Shown one piece after another: positions 1 to 8,753 of a DNA stretch of 64,000 bases. Positions within the stretch are counted from its first letter, which is position 1, and the number at the start of each line of letters is the position of its first letter. The position numbers and the translations under genes are program-made. Below the pieces are notes generated by a model. The model worked only from the letters and a program-made list of their open reading frames with translations. It was not told the DNA's origin and ran no database searches. The DNA comes from G963556115 sp963678205 (GTDB taxonomy: Bacteria > Planctomycetota > SZUA-567): NCBI GenBank assembly GCA_963678205.1, contig OY782760.1:2232001-2296000 (forward strand), written 5' to 3'.

Positions 1-121
1 ATAATTATAAAGTTAGAGCAAAGTAGATTTCATTTTTATTGTAATTATATTTGAAATCATGACGATAAAGCATAAAATTAAAATGTTTTTTCTATTTTCC
101 TATTTGTAATATTGAGGATTT

Positions 122-1147
122 ATGGCACTTACAATTAGTAAAATTGCCGAATTAGCTAACGTATCAAGAGGTACTGTTGATAGAGTTATTCATAACAGGC
201 CTAATGTTAGCAAAAAAGCAAAAGATAGAGTGTTAAAAATTATTGATGAATTGGGGTATACTCCTAATCTTGCAGCAAAAGCTCTTGTTAGCAAAAATAA
301 AGGTTTGCTTTTTAGTGTTGTTATGGCACCAGATTTTAATCCTTTTGTCTCTGATGTAAAAAAAGGTGTTGAGAATGCTTATAATGAATATAAAAGCTTT
401 GGGGTTGAAGTAGATATTGAAGTTATTAATACCTTGAATGCTGAAGAACAATTAAAGATTCTTGATAAGCTTGAAAGACAAGGAGTCCGTGGAATTGCAA
501 TAGTGCCAATTGCTTGTGATCTTATAGTACAACGCATAAATCAACTAATAGAAAAGGGCATTGATGTTGTGACTTTTAATTCAGATATAAAAGGAACAAA
601 TAGATTATGCTTTGTTGGGCAGGATAATGAAAAAGCCGGGAAAGTCGCTTTTGAACTAATGGAGAATATTGTCCCTAAAGATAGTAAGGTTGGTGTTATT
701 ATTAGTTCATTAAATCTTGAGTGTCATCAAAATAGACTTACCGGCTTTGTTGCTAAACTTAGCGCTTCAAAGTCAGGTCTGAAAACTGTAGCAATAAATG
801 AAAACCAGGATAAAGATGAACTTTCATATGATTTAGTAATGTCTTTTTGTAAGAATAATCCTGATTTGAAAGGAATTTATGTTACTGGTGGTGGAGTTAC
901 TGGTGTTGGTAATGCCTTGAAAGAGTGTAATATGCATAATAAAGTTAAGGTTATTAGCCATGACATTGTAGCTCCTGTCATAAAACTTATGAAAGAGGGG
1001 ATAATAAAGTTTACTATAGGGCAGGATCCGTATACACAAGGAGCGCAGCCTGTAAAAATTTTATTTGATTATATTTTTAAAAAAATACCCCCAGAAAAAG
1101 AAGTTTTTTATACTGGAGTTGATATTAGAACTCTAGAAAGTTTATAG
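122..1147 (+). CDS. LacI-family transcriptional regulator
   Basis: This is a DNA-binding repressor of the LacI/GalR family, 341 residues, the usual length. The N-terminal ~60 residues form the LacI helix-turn-helix (ISKIAELANVSRGTVDRVIH) and hinge helix (LGYTPNLAAKAL). The rest is a periplasmic-binding-protein-like domain of the ribose-binding type, which would bind a sugar or sugar phosphate. A GAGGA sequence lies just upstream of the ATG. It is followed by an inositol-phosphatase-like gene and lies near sugar kinase, epimerase and gatZ genes. It is the obvious candidate to bind the two CpG-centred palindromes at 4089-4102 and 4298-4311. That link is inferred; the ligand is unknown. Confidence 0.93.
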   Translation: MALTISKIAELANVSRGTVDRVIHNRPNVSKKAKDRVLKIIDELGYTPNLAAKALVSKNKGLLFSVVMAPDFNPFVSDVKKGVENAYNEYKSFGVEVDIEVINTLNAEEQLKILDKLERQGVRGIAIVPIACDLIVQRINQLIEKGIDVVTFNSDIKGTNRLCFVGQDNEKAGKVAFELMENIVPKDSKVGVIISSLNLECHQNRLTGFVAKLSASKSGLKTVAINENQDKDELSYDLVMSFCKNNPDLKGIYVTGGGVTGVGNALKECNMHNKVKVISHDIVAPVIKLMKEGIIKFTIGQDPYTQGAQPVKILFDYIFKKIPPEKEVFYTGVDIRTLESL

Positions 1148-1205
1148 AAAACAAAATAACAACCAGTTTTATTAAACTGGTTGTTATTTTGTTTTCTATA
1201 AACTT
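1138..1205. repeat. Perfect 32-bp inverted repeat at the lacI stop codon
   Basis: Positions 1138-1169 are exactly complementary to 1174-1205, with the 4-nt loop TATT (1170-1173). The left arm includes the last codons and the stop of the LacI gene, so the sequence after the gene is a mirror of the gene's 3' end. It can act as a strong transcription terminator or 3' stabilising hairpin, but it is far longer than a terminator needs. Confidence 0.9.
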
Positions 1206-1259
1206 AAGTATGTATTTTTTTTATTTGAGCTATTTTATAAATATATGGAGTTTATAATT

Positions 1260-2048
1260 ATGTTGGAGGTAGCAAAAGAGGTTGTGGAACTTGCAGGTAA
1301 AGTGCATAATGAGTATTATGGTCGATTATTAAAAGTTGATGAAAAGCTAAAAAATGACATTAAATTAGAAGTAGATAAAATTTCTGAAAAAATTATGATT
1401 GATACAATCCTGAAAAGATTTCCTAGCCATTCTATTCTTAGTGAAGAGTGTGGTACAATTGATAACGACAGAGATTATTTATGGATTGTTGATCCTTTAG
1501 ATGGTACTATTAATTATTATTATGGTATTCCATACTTTTGTTCCAGTGCCGCTTGTTATAAAAAAGTAAATAGAAATGGTACATTATCAAATGAATTATC
1601 TGATTTTGCAATACCAGTTTGTGGCGCAATATATTCGGTATTAACAAATGAATTGTTTTATGCTGAAGTAGGTAAAGGGGCTTTTTTAAATAATACTAGA
1701 ATAAAAGTTTCTAGTGAGCAAGATTTGAGTGAGTGCATTGCTGTTACTGGTATGGGAAGGACACGTGTGTCTTCCGAAAAACTATTTGATGGTGAAAATG
1801 CTCTTGCTAAAAAGATACGGAAAATTAGATGTATGGGGGCTGCTGCGTATGACATTGCTAATCTTGCGTGTGGAAGGTTTAATATGTTTTTTATGAGAGG
1901 TATTAGTATTTGGGATTTTGCAGCTTCTGCTATAATTGCTAGTGAAGCTGGAGCTGAAGTTAGTGCTTATGAGTATGAAAAAGGGAAATGGGATGTTGTT
2001 GTTGCAAACAGTAAGGTTATGCCAAAACTAAAACGAATTATTAGTTAA
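1260..2048 (+). CDS. Inositol-monophosphatase-family phosphatase
   Basis: A Mg2+-dependent sugar or inositol phosphatase of the IMPase/FIG superfamily, 262 residues. The metal-binding motifs are visible: EE in LSEECG, the core WIVDPLDGTINYYYG, and WDFAASAIIASEAGA near the C-terminus. The start is placed at 1260 rather than the in-frame ATG at 1245, because GGAG (1247-1250) sits 9 nt before it. It follows the LacI regulator and shares its orientation, but the 32-bp hairpin between them probably limits readthrough. It may dephosphorylate a sugar phosphate of the adjacent ketose pathway or inositol phosphate. The substrate cannot be told from sequence. Confidence 0.88.
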   Translation: MLEVAKEVVELAGKVHNEYYGRLLKVDEKLKNDIKLEVDKISEKIMIDTILKRFPSHSILSEECGTIDNDRDYLWIVDPLDGTINYYYGIPYFCSSAACYKKVNRNGTLSNELSDFAIPVCGAIYSVLTNELFYAEVGKGAFLNNTRIKVSSEQDLSECIAVTGMGRTRVSSEKLFDGENALAKKIRKIRCMGAAAYDIANLACGRFNMFFMRGISIWDFAASAIIASEAGAEVSAYEYEKGKWDVVVANSKVMPKLKRIIS

Positions 2049-2063
2049 TAATTCGTTTTAGTT
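2026..2063. terminator. 17-bp inverted repeat over the IMPase stop codon
   Basis: A perfect inverted repeat (arms 2026-2042 and 2047-2063, loop of 4) includes the TAA stop of the phosphatase gene. Like the repeat at 1138-1205 it begins inside the coding 3' end. It lies between convergent genes and could stop transcripts from both sides. There is no clear U-tract after it. Confidence 0.6.
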
Positions 2064-2097
2064 AACTTATTAAAGAGTATTATTGTACTATTGTGTA

Positions 2098-2961
2098 TTA
2101 CATTAGTAATGTTTTAACAAATTGTAATGACTTAACTATTTTTTTCTCATAGTTATCGCTTGTATATAAGTTTCGATATAGACTTACAGCAGAAGCAACT
2201 TCACCTTTGGCTTTAATAAATGGTTCCATTGTTATCGGACCATTATAATTAGATGTTTTTAACGAATCAAAAATAACTTTCCACGGCATTGTTCCTGTTC
2301 CTGGGAATTTTCTATTATTTTCTCCTATGTGAAAATAACGCAGTTTGTTTTTAGCCGAATGAATAGCATTTATCATGGAATCTTCTTCAATATTCATATG
2401 AAATGTATCTAAATGAATCCCAAGATTATTTGATTTCACATCATTGATATAATTTATTGCTTCTTCACATGTGTTTATCATAAATGTTTCAAATCTATTT
2501 ACAACTTCAATATTAAAGTAGACATTACATTCTTCAAACACTTTTGCAGCTTTTTGCATAATTTTTATGCTTCTTTTCCATCTTTCAGGTTTTTCATTAA
2601 TATTGTTCAGTCTATCTCCATTCCAAGCAGCATATATAATGCCACTACAATCAGAGATTTCTGCACTTTTCATTGCTTTTGCTGTATTACATAGTAGTTT
2701 AAAGCCATTGTCTTGATAATTTTTATTATTACAGCTAATATCTTGTTGCTGTGTTAGGCCTAAACTGCACGCTAGAGTAATGTTATTTTTTTGAGCTTCT
2801 TTTTTAAACTCTATAATCTTTTCTTCGGGTAAGCTTGTTAAAAATGGGGCACCAATCTCAAGTAGATCAAAACCAAGTTCTTTGGCTTTTTTGATTAAAG
2901 GGAATTGGTCTTCAGACCAGTTATTTACAAACGCTCCATAATGAATACCGATTTTATTCAT
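2098..2961 (-). CDS. Sugar 3-epimerase of the D-tagatose/D-psicose 3-epimerase type
   Basis: A TIM-barrel enzyme of the xylose-isomerase-like/AP-endonuclease-2 family, 287 residues. The metal-ligand set of ketose 3-epimerases is present: E152 (IEVVNRFE), D185 (HLDTFHMN), H211 (YFHIGENNR) and E246 (MEPF). Known members interconvert C3 epimers of free ketohexoses such as D-tagatose/D-sorbose and D-fructose/D-psicose. The gene starts 48 bp downstream of the PfkB kinase gene on the same strand, so the two likely form one operon. With the divergent gatZ this suggests catabolism of an unusual ketose. The exact substrate is inferred only from family and context. Confidence 0.85.
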   Translation of the reverse strand: MNKIGIHYGAFVNNWSEDQFPLIKKAKELGFDLLEIGAPFLTSLPEEKIIEFKKEAQKNNITLACSLGLTQQQDISCNNKNYQDNGFKLLCNTAKAMKSAEISDCSGIIYAAWNGDRLNNINEKPERWKRSIKIMQKAAKVFEECNVYFNIEVVNRFETFMINTCEEAINYINDVKSNNLGIHLDTFHMNIEEDSMINAIHSAKNKLRYFHIGENNRKFPGTGTMPWKVIFDSLKTSNYNGPITMEPFIKAKGEVASAVSLYRNLYTSDNYEKKIVKSLQFVKTLLM

Positions 2962-3009
2962 GGTTACCTTTCAAAAAAAAAGTGTGTATTATTCTATCGG
3001 CAATATCTA

Positions 3010-3948
3010 TTATGCAAAGAAGTCTTTTTCCATATCATTTAGATTTCCCTCCATTGGCCCAAAAGCAATTGCATTAAGTGCACCAGCTTTTGCTGCATAC
3101 ATGCCTGCATCAACAAGAGACATACCTTCAGAGATCGCACAAATGAAAGCTGCATCAAAAGTATCACCAGCACCAGTAGGATCAATAACTTCAAAAACAT
3201 CAGCGATAGGGTATACTGGGATATCAATTTTTTCATTTCTTGTATATATAATAGAACCTTTACTACCTTTTTTCAAGAAAATGATCTCCATTTTTTTAAA
3301 TTTCGTAAAAAGCTCGTCAATTGAGTCTTCGATAGTTTTATTGTTAGTAAAAGCCATAAGTTCATCAATACCAGGAAGGAAAATAGAACAGTTTTCAATG
3401 ATATTACCAGCAACATCCCATATACTTCTTGCTCCTAGAAGTTCTGGGCGAAGGTTAGGGTCAAAAGTTATTTTTGTGCCTTTTTTAGCAAAAAAGTTAA
3501 CAGCTTTGTTTATCTCATTATACATTGCTTCACTTCCCATAAGTGAGCAACCCATAACATGAAAATAATCAGGAATGTCAGTGGTGTTATCTGAAAATAC
3601 AAATTTTGCAGCAGGTGTATTGCCTATATGGTATATAAATTCTCTTTCACCTAAGTTATCATATGAAACAAAAGCTACAGCAGTAGATTCATTATTTAAA
3701 GTAATAATTTCGCTACAATCAACATTATCTTTCTTGAGTCTATTTAAGATATTCTTGCCAAATTTATCATTTCCCACTCCACCCCATATCTTTGCTTTAT
3801 GCCCTAGTCGTGCAACAGTAGAAATAAAGATAGCTGGTGCTCCAGAAGGGTATGGGCCTTTAAAAGTTGCTGCAATATCTAATGGCATATCAACCTTATC
3901 TCTCATTATCTCAACAAGCAGTTCGCCCATAGTGAATATTTTTGACAT
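3010..3948 (-). CDS. PfkB-family sugar kinase, possibly a ketohexose kinase
   Basis: A ribokinase/PfkB-family carbohydrate kinase, 312 residues, full length. The N-terminal substrate motif (PSGAPAIFISTVARLG) and the C-terminal ATP/anion-hole motif DPTGAGDTFDAAF with catalytic Asp are intact. It is the first gene of a leftward operon with the 3-epimerase. In a pathway described in Agrobacterium a PfkB-type D-tagatose kinase works with a GatZ-family 4-epimerase. Here the divergent gene is a GatZ-family protein with no GatY aldolase nearby, so tagatose or a related ketose is a plausible substrate. Fructokinase or KDG kinase activity cannot be excluded. Confidence 0.87.
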   Translation of the reverse strand: MSKIFTMGELLVEIMRDKVDMPLDIAATFKGPYPSGAPAIFISTVARLGHKAKIWGGVGNDKFGKNILNRLKKDNVDCSEIITLNNESTAVAFVSYDNLGEREFIYHIGNTPAAKFVFSDNTTDIPDYFHVMGCSLMGSEAMYNEINKAVNFFAKKGTKITFDPNLRPELLGARSIWDVAGNIIENCSIFLPGIDELMAFTNNKTIEDSIDELFTKFKKMEIIFLKKGSKGSIIYTRNEKIDIPVYPIADVFEVIDPTGAGDTFDAAFICAISEGMSLVDAGMYAAKAGALNAIAFGPMEGNLNDMEKDFFA

Positions 3949-4088
3949 TATTTTTTCCTTTCATTTTAGTTAAGATACTTTATTTTTCTTGAAAAGCGTG
4001 AATTCTCTTTGTTTTGCATACTTTTGGGTCTCAAGTAATTTTTAAATAAAATACTTTTTAATGATATTTAATTGTATAGACTACTTTG

Positions 4089-4102
4089 TGTGTTCGCACA
4101 CA
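4089..4102. promoter_or_regulatory. Candidate LacI-family operator 1
   Basis: TGTGTTCGCACACA is a near-palindrome centred on CG, the hallmark of LacI-family operators. It lies about 140 bp upstream of the kinase start in the divergent intergenic region and resembles the site at 4298-4311. Binding by the LacI protein at 122-1147 is inferred. Confidence 0.55.
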
Positions 4103-4297
4103 GTTTTATTAGAATTATACAATTTGATTTTAATTAGGCAAACATTTTTAAAATTATTTTATCTGTAATTTAATCTATTGCAGATTTTATTGATATTATT
4201 GAATTAAAGTTTAAGTATGGTTTTACTTATATAAAGTTAACTTAATAAAAATTGATTGCATAATTTAATTTTTGGAGTATTATAAATATATTGCTTA

Positions 4298-4311
4298 TGT
4301 GTCCGTGCACA
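4298..4311. promoter_or_regulatory. Candidate LacI-family operator 2
   Basis: TGTGTCCGTGCACA shares the TGTGTxCG core and CACA end with site 1 and lies 57 bp upstream of the gatZ-type start. The rest of the 420-bp gap (3949-4368) is AT-rich and must hold the two divergent promoters; no further element was recognised. Confidence 0.5.
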
Positions 4312-4368
4312 GTAGTTCTTGGTGTGGAAGTTAGTTTATTATTAAAATCTTTTAATTAAGGAATTAAA

Positions 4369-5667
4369 ATGGTCAACGAAATACAAAAAATTCTTACTGG
4401 TAATCGAAATGGAGACGGAAAGGGTATTTACTCAATATGTAGCTCGCATCCTGTAATTATTAAAGCCGCAATGTATCAAGCAATTATCGATAATTCGCTT
4501 GTACTGGTTGAGTCAACTTCAAACCAGGTTGATCAATTTGGTGGATATACTGGAATGAAGCCTGCTGATTTTGTGAGTTATGTAAAAAAAATTGGTGACC
4601 AGATAAATTTTCCTCAAGAAAAATTATTATTAGGTGGGGATCATTTAGGACCAAATGCATGGCAAAGTTTAACAGCTGATGCTGCAATGAAAAATAGCAG
4701 AGAACTTATCAAACAATATGTTCAGGCTGGTTATAGTAAAATACATTTAGATACAAGTATGTATTGTAAAGATGATATTGGTGATAGACATAAGCCACTT
4801 AATAATGATGTTGTTGCTAAAAGAGCCGCAGAATTATGTAAAGTTGCCGAGGATTCAGTTGTCGATGGACAAAATAAACCTATTTACGTTATAGGGACAG
4901 AAGTTCCTATTCCTGGTGGAATGCAACAAAAAGAAGAAATACAACCAACAAGTTCTGATGCTGTAAAAGAGACCATTACAATTTTTTCTGATACTTTTAA
5001 TAAATCTGGATTACAAGATGCTTGGAAGCGGGTAGTTGCTGTTGTAGTGCAACCAGGAGTTGAGTTTGGAGACGATAATGTTTATGAGTATAATCATGAA
5101 AAAGTCAGTGATCTTAAAAATACTATTATGCAATTTGATAATATTGTTTTCGAGGCACACTCTACTGACTATCAACGTGAACATTCTTTAAGAGCTTTGG
5201 TTGAAGATCACTTTGCTATTCTTAAAGTTGGACCATATTTAACATATGCCTACCGTGAGGTTTTGTTTGCTCTTGAAATTATAGAAAATGAGTTATTTGA
5301 AGCAGGAGTTATTACTAATAAATCTGGACTTAGCGATGTTGTTGATGATGTGATGGTAAATAATCCAGGTAATTGGAATAAATACTATTTGGGTAATGAT
5401 AAAGAAAAATGGCTTAAAAGGCGCTATAGTTTTAGTGATAGAGTTAGGTATTATTGGGGGGAAGAGAAGTTGCAAGCTGCAGTGAAAATATTAATACAAA
5501 ATTTAAAATTAGTGGATATACCTATTACTCTTTTAAGTCAGTATTTACCAGCAGTATTTGATGCAGTTCAATATGGAAAAATTTCAAAAAATCCGGAAAG
5601 TATTATTAATTATTATGTTCAAGAGGTTGTCGCAATATATGCAAGAGCCTGTGGAATGTCAAGTTAA
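4369..5667 (+). CDS. GatZ/KbaZ-family protein (tagatose-phosphate metabolism)
   Basis: A GatZ/KbaZ-family protein, 432 residues, full length, with the family signatures SSHPVIIKAAM, ESTSNQVDQFGGYTGM, GGDHLGPNAW and KVGPYLTYAYREVLFALE. GatZ was first described as a non-catalytic subunit of class II D-tagatose-1,6-bisphosphate aldolase. Some homologues are D-tagatose-6-phosphate 4-epimerases. No GatY/KbaY aldolase gene is seen in this window, which favours the epimerase role. With the divergent PfkB kinase this would turn a ketohexose into fructose 6-phosphate. It carries an operator-like palindrome upstream. Function is inferred; family membership is firm. Confidence 0.88.
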   Translation: MVNEIQKILTGNRNGDGKGIYSICSSHPVIIKAAMYQAIIDNSLVLVESTSNQVDQFGGYTGMKPADFVSYVKKIGDQINFPQEKLLLGGDHLGPNAWQSLTADAAMKNSRELIKQYVQAGYSKIHLDTSMYCKDDIGDRHKPLNNDVVAKRAAELCKVAEDSVVDGQNKPIYVIGTEVPIPGGMQQKEEIQPTSSDAVKETITIFSDTFNKSGLQDAWKRVVAVVVQPGVEFGDDNVYEYNHEKVSDLKNTIMQFDNIVFEAHSTDYQREHSLRALVEDHFAILKVGPYLTYAYREVLFALEIIENELFEAGVITNKSGLSDVVDDVMVNNPGNWNKYYLGNDKEKWLKRRYSFSDRVRYYWGEEKLQAAVKILIQNLKLVDIPITLLSQYLPAVFDAVQYGKISKNPESIINYYVQEVVAIYARACGMSS

Positions 5668-5742
5668 TTTTAAAATTTTTTATATTATAAATCCATTATA
5701 TATAATAAATAGTTTAACTAAAGAACTTGAACGGTAACATTA

Positions 5743-5764
5743 AGCCAGTGATTATTCACTGGCT
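5743..5764 (+). terminator. Hairpin downstream of the gatZ-type gene
   Basis: Arms AGCCAGTGA (5743-5751) and TCACTGGCT (5756-5764) with loop TTAT form a perfect 9-bp stem about 75 bp after the stop codon. No U-tract follows, so it is a weak terminator candidate or a 3'-end hairpin. Confidence 0.45.
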
Positions 5765-5831
5765 CATAAACTCATAAATATACTCAATTATAATTGGAAA
5801 TTTGATCAATTATGCAGTATTGAGGTTATTT

Positions 5832-5860
5832 TGGTAGTGTAACAAAATCTGTGTAAAAGC
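5832..5860 (+). repeat. IS256 left terminal inverted repeat
   Basis: Starts TGGTAGTGTAACAAAATCTG and matches the reverse complement of 7162-7190 with a single A/T difference. It marks the outer left end of the insertion sequence. Confidence 0.9.
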
Positions 5861-5922
5861 GAAAGTTCTTCTAAGAGAGTAATTGGTTTTGTATAATTAT
5901 TTTCTTATGGAGGACTTTTATT

Positions 5923-7124
5923 ATGGCTAAAAACAGTAAACTTAAACAGCTCACTCAAGAGCTAATGGAATCAGAAGGTATTAGTAGCGCGGTTGATCTG
6001 CAGAGTGTACTCAAAGAGATGCTTAAAAATGGTGTTGAGGCATTACTTGAGGGTGAACTGGATGATGCGCTGGGTTACCCAAAGCATGATCGTAAAACAG
6101 AGAAACGAATTACAGAAATGGTAAAACGACTAAATCTGTGAAGACAGATCTTGGTAGTATGGATTTAGAAATACCAAGGGATAGAAATTCAGAGTTTGAG
6201 CCTGAACTGGTTCCTAAAAACAGTTCTGACCTTTCCAGTATCGAAGACAAAGTAATATCCATGTATGCTAAAGGCATGAGTATCAGAGATATCTCTGAAC
6301 ACATTGAAGATCTGTACAATATTCCTTTATCAGCTCAGTCTATATCCCGGCTGACCGACAAGATTCTTCCTGTGGTTCAGGACTGGCAGAACAGACCTCT
6401 TGATGAGAAGTACCCGTTTATCTTTATGGATGCAATCCATTATAAAGTAAAACAGAATAATCGAATTGTTTCTAAAGCAGCATATATTGTCATCGGAATC
6501 GACACAGAGGGTTTCAAAGATGTTTTAGGTATCTGGATTGGTGAGAATGAAAGCAGCAAATTCTGGTTAAAAGTACTTACTGATTTAAGCAATAGAGGTG
6601 TTAAAGAGGTTACTATTTTCAGCGTAGATGGACTCTCCGGTTTCAAGCAGGCAATCCTTGCAACTTTTCCTAAAGCGATAGTCCAGCGCTGTATAATCCA
6701 CCAGATCCGCAGTTCTACGCGCTATGTGAGTTATAAGGATATCAAGTCATTAATGGCTGATTTGAAATCTGTATACCAGGCTCCGAATGAGAAGGATGCC
6801 TATAAGAATTTAGGTTTATTCAAGAAAAATTGGAATAATTCTTATCCTACTTGCATAAAAAGCTGGTATGATAACTGGGATGAGCTGTCTCCATTTTTCA
6901 AATATTCTGTCGATTTACGTAAAATCATGTATACGACAAATATCATTGAAAACCTTAATCGGCAGTACCGTAAAGTTACCAAAGCCAAGACGATTTTCCC
7001 GACTGATGAAGCATTTCTGAAAATGCTTTATCTGGCAACAGAGGAGGCATTAAAGAAGTGGACACAGCGTGTACGTGGCTGGGATAAAATCAGAAATGTG
7101 TTATCCATTCACGAGAATGAATAA
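5923..7124 (+). pseudogene. IS256-family transposase, frameshifted
   Basis: Reading 5923-6105 gives the IS256 N-terminus (LLEGELDDALGYPKHDRKTEK). The remainder is one frame off and continues as TNYRNGKTTKSVKTDLG through the catalytic region to 7124. Adding one A to the AAA run at 6103-6105 would restore a single ~400-residue protein, so one base has been lost. The DDE residues are otherwise present (MDAIHYKV, VDGLSGFKQAI, and E in TTNIIENLNRQYRK). IS256 elements do not normally use programmed frameshifting and no slippery heptamer is in the right frame. This copy is probably inactive unless the base is missing by sequencing error. Confidence 0.88.
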
Positions 7125-7161
7125 CTCATAGTAAGTGTATTTGTTGCTCTCTAACAAGAAT

Positions 7162-7190
7162 GCTTTTACACAGAATTTGTTACACTACCA
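7162..7190 (-). repeat. IS256 right terminal inverted repeat
   Basis: The reverse complement starts TGGTAGTGTAACAAATTCTG and pairs with the left repeat at 5832-5860. The SEC-C gene ends only 16 bp beyond it. Confidence 0.9.
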
Positions 7191-7205
7191 TTGAAGTAGA
7201 GATCT

Positions 7206-8705
7206 CTACTTATTTTTACAGCATCTTTTATATTTTCTTCCACTTCCACATGGACACAAATCGTTAACACCGATCTTAGCTTTTTTGTCATATTTTATAA
7301 CTTCAGGAGATTCCTTTGAATCTTTACGAATTATCTCTAAATTTTGCATAATATTCAATTTTTTGGAAAGTTCCTTGTACTCTTGAATGTCTTCTTCAGT
7401 GCAGTATTTACACAAAAAAGTTATAAAATCTTCAGAATTTTCTTTAAAATGCGCTGGTGCATCAATAGCAATTCCAACAATTACTTCAGCATCAAGAAAC
7501 TTTGTTTTGGCGGCTTTACAATACGAACGTAAAAGCTCGCACCTGACCTGTCGATAATCATTTTTCTCTTTACTGACATCTCGATCAATTTGCAAAAAAA
7601 CATAATATACTTTATCTTGACAAGGAGACTTCATCGTCCGACTTAAAGTCTGTAACGGTTTATAGTCATGTGGGAAACTATTAATTCGTTCAACCATAGC
7701 GTCTGATAGTAATCTTCTTGAGAATCTACTTTCTTTAGCCATTATAAAAATTGCATATTGATCATCAATGTGGTTTGGGTCGACTTTTTGATCATTAAAT
7801 CCAGGATCGAGTAAACATTGCCCATTAAGCATATAGTTAGAGGTTAAATCTATTAAACGATCCCACATATAGGAATTTTTATCAGCGTTTTTTTTTATAT
7901 TGTATTCTCGTGATTCTTTAAATTTCGCCCACTCACCTTGATCAATAGATATACTATTATACTTTTGAATAATATCTTCAGAAAAAAAGATATGAGTATT
8001 ACTGTTTGTATCTATATTAGTTATATATTTGGTTAGAAGTTCCTCTTCTCCTGTGTAACTTAATATATCAAGTTTTTGTATGAAAGTTTCTTTTTCTGAT
8101 AAATATAAGTATAAATCTGTGATAGTGTCCAATTCATTTAAAACGATACTAAGATTAAAGCTATCTAATACATGATAGATTTCATTTTTTGATATATCTA
8201 CATAAAATGGTAATTTAAATTCCAAATTTTTGTATTCACTTGAAAAATATCTAATGGGTAAACTGCCATGTATATTCTCAGAAGATGAAGATTTACAGGC
8301 TTCTTCTGCACCGTTGGCTACAACTATTTTAAAAAACCTTGCCGTATTTATATCCTTGATTTTGATCGGTATTTTCTGCTCTGCTTTTGCATTAAGGTAT
8401 ATTTCGCTAGGGTTTCTTTTTATCCAATTTTCAGCCATTTTAAGTTGCTTGTATGACTTGTCTACCGCTTTTCGTTTCCAGCGACTCCAAGCGACATCAA
8501 GACTTTTATTTTCAGCAAATTTTATCGCTTTATCAGAAAAAAGAAAAACATTATTCTCAAAAATAGCAATAGCATCACATAACTCAACACCTTTTTCTTT
8601 AAATACATTTGAATATGTCCATAATTTAAAAAAAGTGCTCTCACAAAGTTGTGTTAGTTTTATTTCACTTTCATTAACACCATTTGATTTAATAATTTTT
8701 GCCAT
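7206..8705 (-). CDS. SEC-C motif protein with nuclease-like N-terminus
   Basis: A 499-residue protein of unknown function. The last ~22 residues are a SEC-C zinc motif (NDLCPCGSGRKYKRCC). The N-terminal ~95 residues contain E41, D44 (VELCDAIAIF), D58-K59 (FSDK) and then W73SRW with basic residues, a spacing that recalls PD-(D/E)XK-type nucleases. This is a pattern match by eye, not a proven fold. The middle is unassigned. The start has GAGG upstream. It lies 48 bp downstream of an HNH nuclease gene on the same strand, between an IS256 copy and a tRNA-linked integrase, a setting typical of defence genes. A role in phage or plasmid defence is inferred. Confidence 0.6.
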   Translation of the reverse strand: MAKIIKSNGVNESEIKLTQLCESTFFKLWTYSNVFKEKGVELCDAIAIFENNVFLFSDKAIKFAENKSLDVAWSRWKRKAVDKSYKQLKMAENWIKRNPSEIYLNAKAEQKIPIKIKDINTARFFKIVVANGAEEACKSSSSENIHGSLPIRYFSSEYKNLEFKLPFYVDISKNEIYHVLDSFNLSIVLNELDTITDLYLYLSEKETFIQKLDILSYTGEEELLTKYITNIDTNSNTHIFFSEDIIQKYNSISIDQGEWAKFKESREYNIKKNADKNSYMWDRLIDLTSNYMLNGQCLLDPGFNDQKVDPNHIDDQYAIFIMAKESRFSRRLLSDAMVERINSFPHDYKPLQTLSRTMKSPCQDKVYYVFLQIDRDVSKEKNDYRQVRCELLRSYCKAAKTKFLDAEVIVGIAIDAPAHFKENSEDFITFLCKYCTEEDIQEYKELSKKLNIMQNLEIIRKDSKESPEVIKYDKKAKIGVNDLCPCGSGRKYKRCCKNK

Positions 8706-8753
8706 GTCAGTACCTCAATAATTAATATTACAAGAAAACTATGTATCTCCCAA

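Larger units (their letters stand above)
5832..7190 (+). mobile_element. IS256-family insertion sequence
   Basis: A 1.36-kb element bounded by 29-bp terminal inverted repeats (5832-5860 and 7162-7190, one mismatch) and carrying one IS256-family (MULE-type) transposase gene interrupted by a frameshift. The GC-richer codon use of the transposase differs from its neighbours. No 8-bp direct repeat is visible at the ends (left flank GGTTATTT, right flank TTGAAGTA), so one flank was probably altered after insertion by recombination or deletion. Confidence 0.93.

Noticed and set aside
2960..3973. Plus-strand ORFs opposite the PfkB kinase gene
   Set aside because: They are antisense shadows of a clear kinase with intact motifs and have no independent support.
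5923..7124. Programmed -1 frameshift or UGA selenocysteine readthrough in the IS256 transposase
   Set aside because: No slippery heptamer is in frame at the break (GAGAAACG), IS256 elements do not use frameshifting, and the UGA at 6139-6141 is reached only after the frame has already changed. A lost A at 6103-6105 explains everything.
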